36,173 bases of DNA. Source: Patescibacteria group bacterium. Its GTDB lineage: Bacteria; Patescibacteriota; Microgenomatia; UBA12405. Of the stretch, positions 34,828 to 36,173 are shown one piece after another; the first letter of the stretch is position 1, and each line of letters begins with the position of its first letter. The notes under the pieces are model-generated. The model ran no database searches and was not told the DNA's origin. It saw only the letters and a program-made list of their open reading frames with translations. The stretch spans positions 86,022-122,194 of the forward strand of contig JAMCSD010000002.1 of the NCBI GenBank assembly GCA_023380755.1, given 5' to 3'. Made by a program: the position numbers and the translations under genes.

Positions 34828-36173
34828 TATTGTTTTTGAATAACTTGACCAAAAATAGTGTGGTTAGGGAAATAGACGGTTTTTAGGGTAGAAAAACCAG
34901 GTATAGGATGTAAAGATAAATCCCAATCACCAGGAATATCTTTTAGTTGCAACAGGAAAAAGATATCACCGCTTTGAGCAAAAGAAGATATCTCATCTAA
35001 AGGCTGGCTGGAATGCCAGTCATTAATAAAGAATACACTCTGACTAAGGCGAAAGCCGTCGAATTTATTAAAGATATTGGGAAAAGTTTGGTCAGAAAAG
35101 ACAGCTGTATGAACTAGCAGCGGCGAGATGTGCTGATAAAAAAGAAAAGGTAACGTGGCATTAAAGTTTGAATCATCGACGAAAACGCGGTGATTAGAAG
35201 TGGGGATAGAATATAGCTGGTCGTAGCCATAATTCCATTGAAGAAAATATTCTTTAGGGTAATGGACAAAGTATTCATGTAAAAAGCTGAAGAAGTGGAA
35301 AGAGAATAAAAGGAGAAGGATTGTGGTCAGGAATTTAGGTTTAAGAGTAAAAATTCCTTTAGCTATGAAATAAAATAAAGCCGGTAAAATGAGAAAAAGC
35401 CGAGTGGCGTGTGTGGCTCCATCTGTTGTGAGAGCAGAAGGAATTGGAGAAATTAAAAGCCAAAAAGTGAAGAGGTTAAATTTAGAGGACAGAATACCAA
35501 TAATTAAAAATGGTAATAAAAAGAAAGAGATTAAGCCAAAGCCGGGAACGGTTTGCCGAGGATTGGGATCACCGGAAACAAACAAGAAAGATGGCGACAG
35601 AGAGGTGATATAGTTTGAGGTAAAACTATTGACAAAAGACAAAACCTTATTATGGAAGACTGATTCAATAAAACTATTTGAGGAAGAAAAACCGGTTCTT
35701 TTAAAAATAATCGTATTAATAATTTTCGGATCGTTAAAAATTGAAATTCGGTTAAAGCGATCACTAGCGTGGCCAAATATGACGGAAAAGGCAATTGGCA
35801 GGAGGAAAATAGTTAAAGCTAAAATAGGTTTATAAAAGTGGGAAAATGAGACATTTTTATTAATTTTAAAAACATAAAAGGTGAGAAATAAAATAAGGAG
35901 TGGGGTGAACACATTGGCTGTGTTATAGGTGTAAAAAGTAAGTCCGAAAAGAACTGCAGCTAGAGAAAAGTGATTTTTAAGAAAGAAATAAGTACCACTT
36001 AGAAGTAAAGTTAAAAGTAGGGAGACCTCAAAGGCCGAGCGCCCATAAATAAGGTGCCAATAAGAAAGGCCGAGAAGAAAGGTGGATAAGAGAGAAAAAT
36101 ATTTATCTTTGGAGAAGAGGCGTAAAAGGAGAAAGAAAAAGTAAAGTGAGAGAAGGCTAAAGGCAACTTCTGG
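34827..36173 (-). CDS. GT-C membrane glycosyltransferase, array copy 5 (5' end beyond window)
   Basis: The reading frame has no stop from 36173 down to TAA at 34827-34829, so 448 residues are visible and the start lies outside the window. The GTG at 35912 is internal, not the start: translation upstream of it gives LSYWHLIYGRSAFEVS and TFYTYNTANVFTPL, the counterparts of the WHIHFSRGAWE and YHSAR blocks of the other copies. LTTDGATHATRLFLILP and LSPSFLFVSGDPNPR continue the shared pattern. The loop-1 DE region is missing because of the window edge. The C-terminal outside domain is about 130 residues. It is the most upstream visible gene of the long minus-strand run, whose promoter must lie further right. 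Confidence 0.9.
   Translation of the reverse strand, partial: PEVAFSLLSLYFFFLLLRLFSKDKYFSLLSTFLLGLSYWHLIYGRSAFEVSLLLTLLLSGTYFFLKNHFSLAAVLFGLTFYTYNTANVFTPLLILFLTFYVFKINKNVSFSHFYKPILALTIFLLPIAFSVIFGHASDRFNRISIFNDPKIINTIIFKRTGFSSSNSFIESVFHNKVLSFVNSFTSNYITSLSPSFLFVSGDPNPRQTVPGFGLISFFLLPFLIIGILSSKFNLFTFWLLISPIPSALTTDGATHATRLFLILPALFYFIAKGIFTLKPKFLTTILLLLFSFHFFSFLHEYFVHYPKEYFLQWNYGYDQLYSIPTSNHRVFVDDSNFNATLPFLFYQHISPLLVHTAVFSDQTFPNIFNKFDGFRLSQSVFFINDWHSSQPLDEISSFAQSGDIFFLLQLKDIPGDWDLSLHPIPGFSTLKTVYFPNHTIFGQVIQKQ

Noticed and set aside
35910-35912. GTG at 35912 as start of the rightmost gene
   Set aside because: The frame is open to the window edge, and its upstream translation contains the conserved motifs of the GT-C array, so the gene is 5'-truncated by the window.
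1-36173. Alternative genetic code (TGA as an amino acid)
   Set aside because: Several genes end in TGA exactly at a downstream ATG (for example 21395, 25855, 28491, 31695), so TGA works as a stop.
1-36173. Mobile elements, CRISPR arrays, tRNA genes, dispersed repeats
   Set aside because: No transposase or integrase motif, no regularly spaced repeats and no cloverleaf-like segment was seen. The only repetition is the divergent GT-C gene array.

Overview
The window looks like part of a surface-glycan biosynthesis island from an AT-rich bacterium with very compact gene packing. The best guess is Candidate Phyla Radiation / Patescibacteria, possibly Microgenomates-like. This rests on gene content, on the almost complete absence of intergenic DNA, and on start codons that mostly lack a Shine-Dalgarno sequence. 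No rRNA or other marker gene confirms it. TGA is used as a stop (several ATGA stop/start overlaps), which argues against the recoded SR1/Gracilibacteria code. I saw no tRNA, rRNA, transposase, CRISPR array or attachment site. No stretch above 60 bases lacks a gene.

Layout. (A) 1-1980, plus strand: the probable tail of a gene entering from the left, then a large unrecognised multi-pass membrane protein. (B) 1983-11132, minus strand, six tightly packed genes transcribed from 11132 leftward: Wzt-like ABC ATPase, GT4 glycosyltransferase, a two-headed methyltransferase (FkbM plus a second SAM domain), a 909-residue GT8-like/DUF4214-like/GT4 fusion, an MBOAT O-acyltransferase and an AlgJ/AlgX-type SGNH protein. 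(C) 11193-14698, plus strand, three genes: YvcK/CofD-family protein, Wzm-like ABC permease, and a TMTC-like membrane protein with TPRs. B and C diverge from a 60-bp gap at 11133-11192. (D) 14703-36173, minus strand, 18 genes with at most 6 nt between any two, running past the right edge. It encodes two GT4 and six GT2 enzymes (one resembling polyprenyl-phosphate sugar synthases), three B12-type radical SAM proteins, one SPASM-type radical SAM protein, a hexapeptide acyltransferase, and five consecutive paralogous GT-C (PMT/ArnT-like) membrane glycosyltransferases.

How it may work together (inference). Cytosolic GT2/GT4 enzymes build a glycan on a lipid carrier. The methyltransferases, radical SAM proteins and acetyltransferase modify it, and Wzm/Wzt flips it. 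Outside the membrane the GT-C enzymes add further sugars from polyprenyl-phosphate donors, and the MBOAT/SGNH pair O-acetylates the product. YvcK, whose B. subtilis relative binds UDP-sugars, sits translationally coupled to the permease and may tie sugar-nucleotide supply to export. No initiating phosphoglycosyltransferase, nucleotide-sugar synthesis gene or recognisable polymerase/ligase is present, so the pathway continues outside the window.

The most unusual features are the interleaving of radical SAM and glycosyltransferase genes, the five-copy GT-C array, the YvcK-permease coupling and the fused multidomain enzymes.
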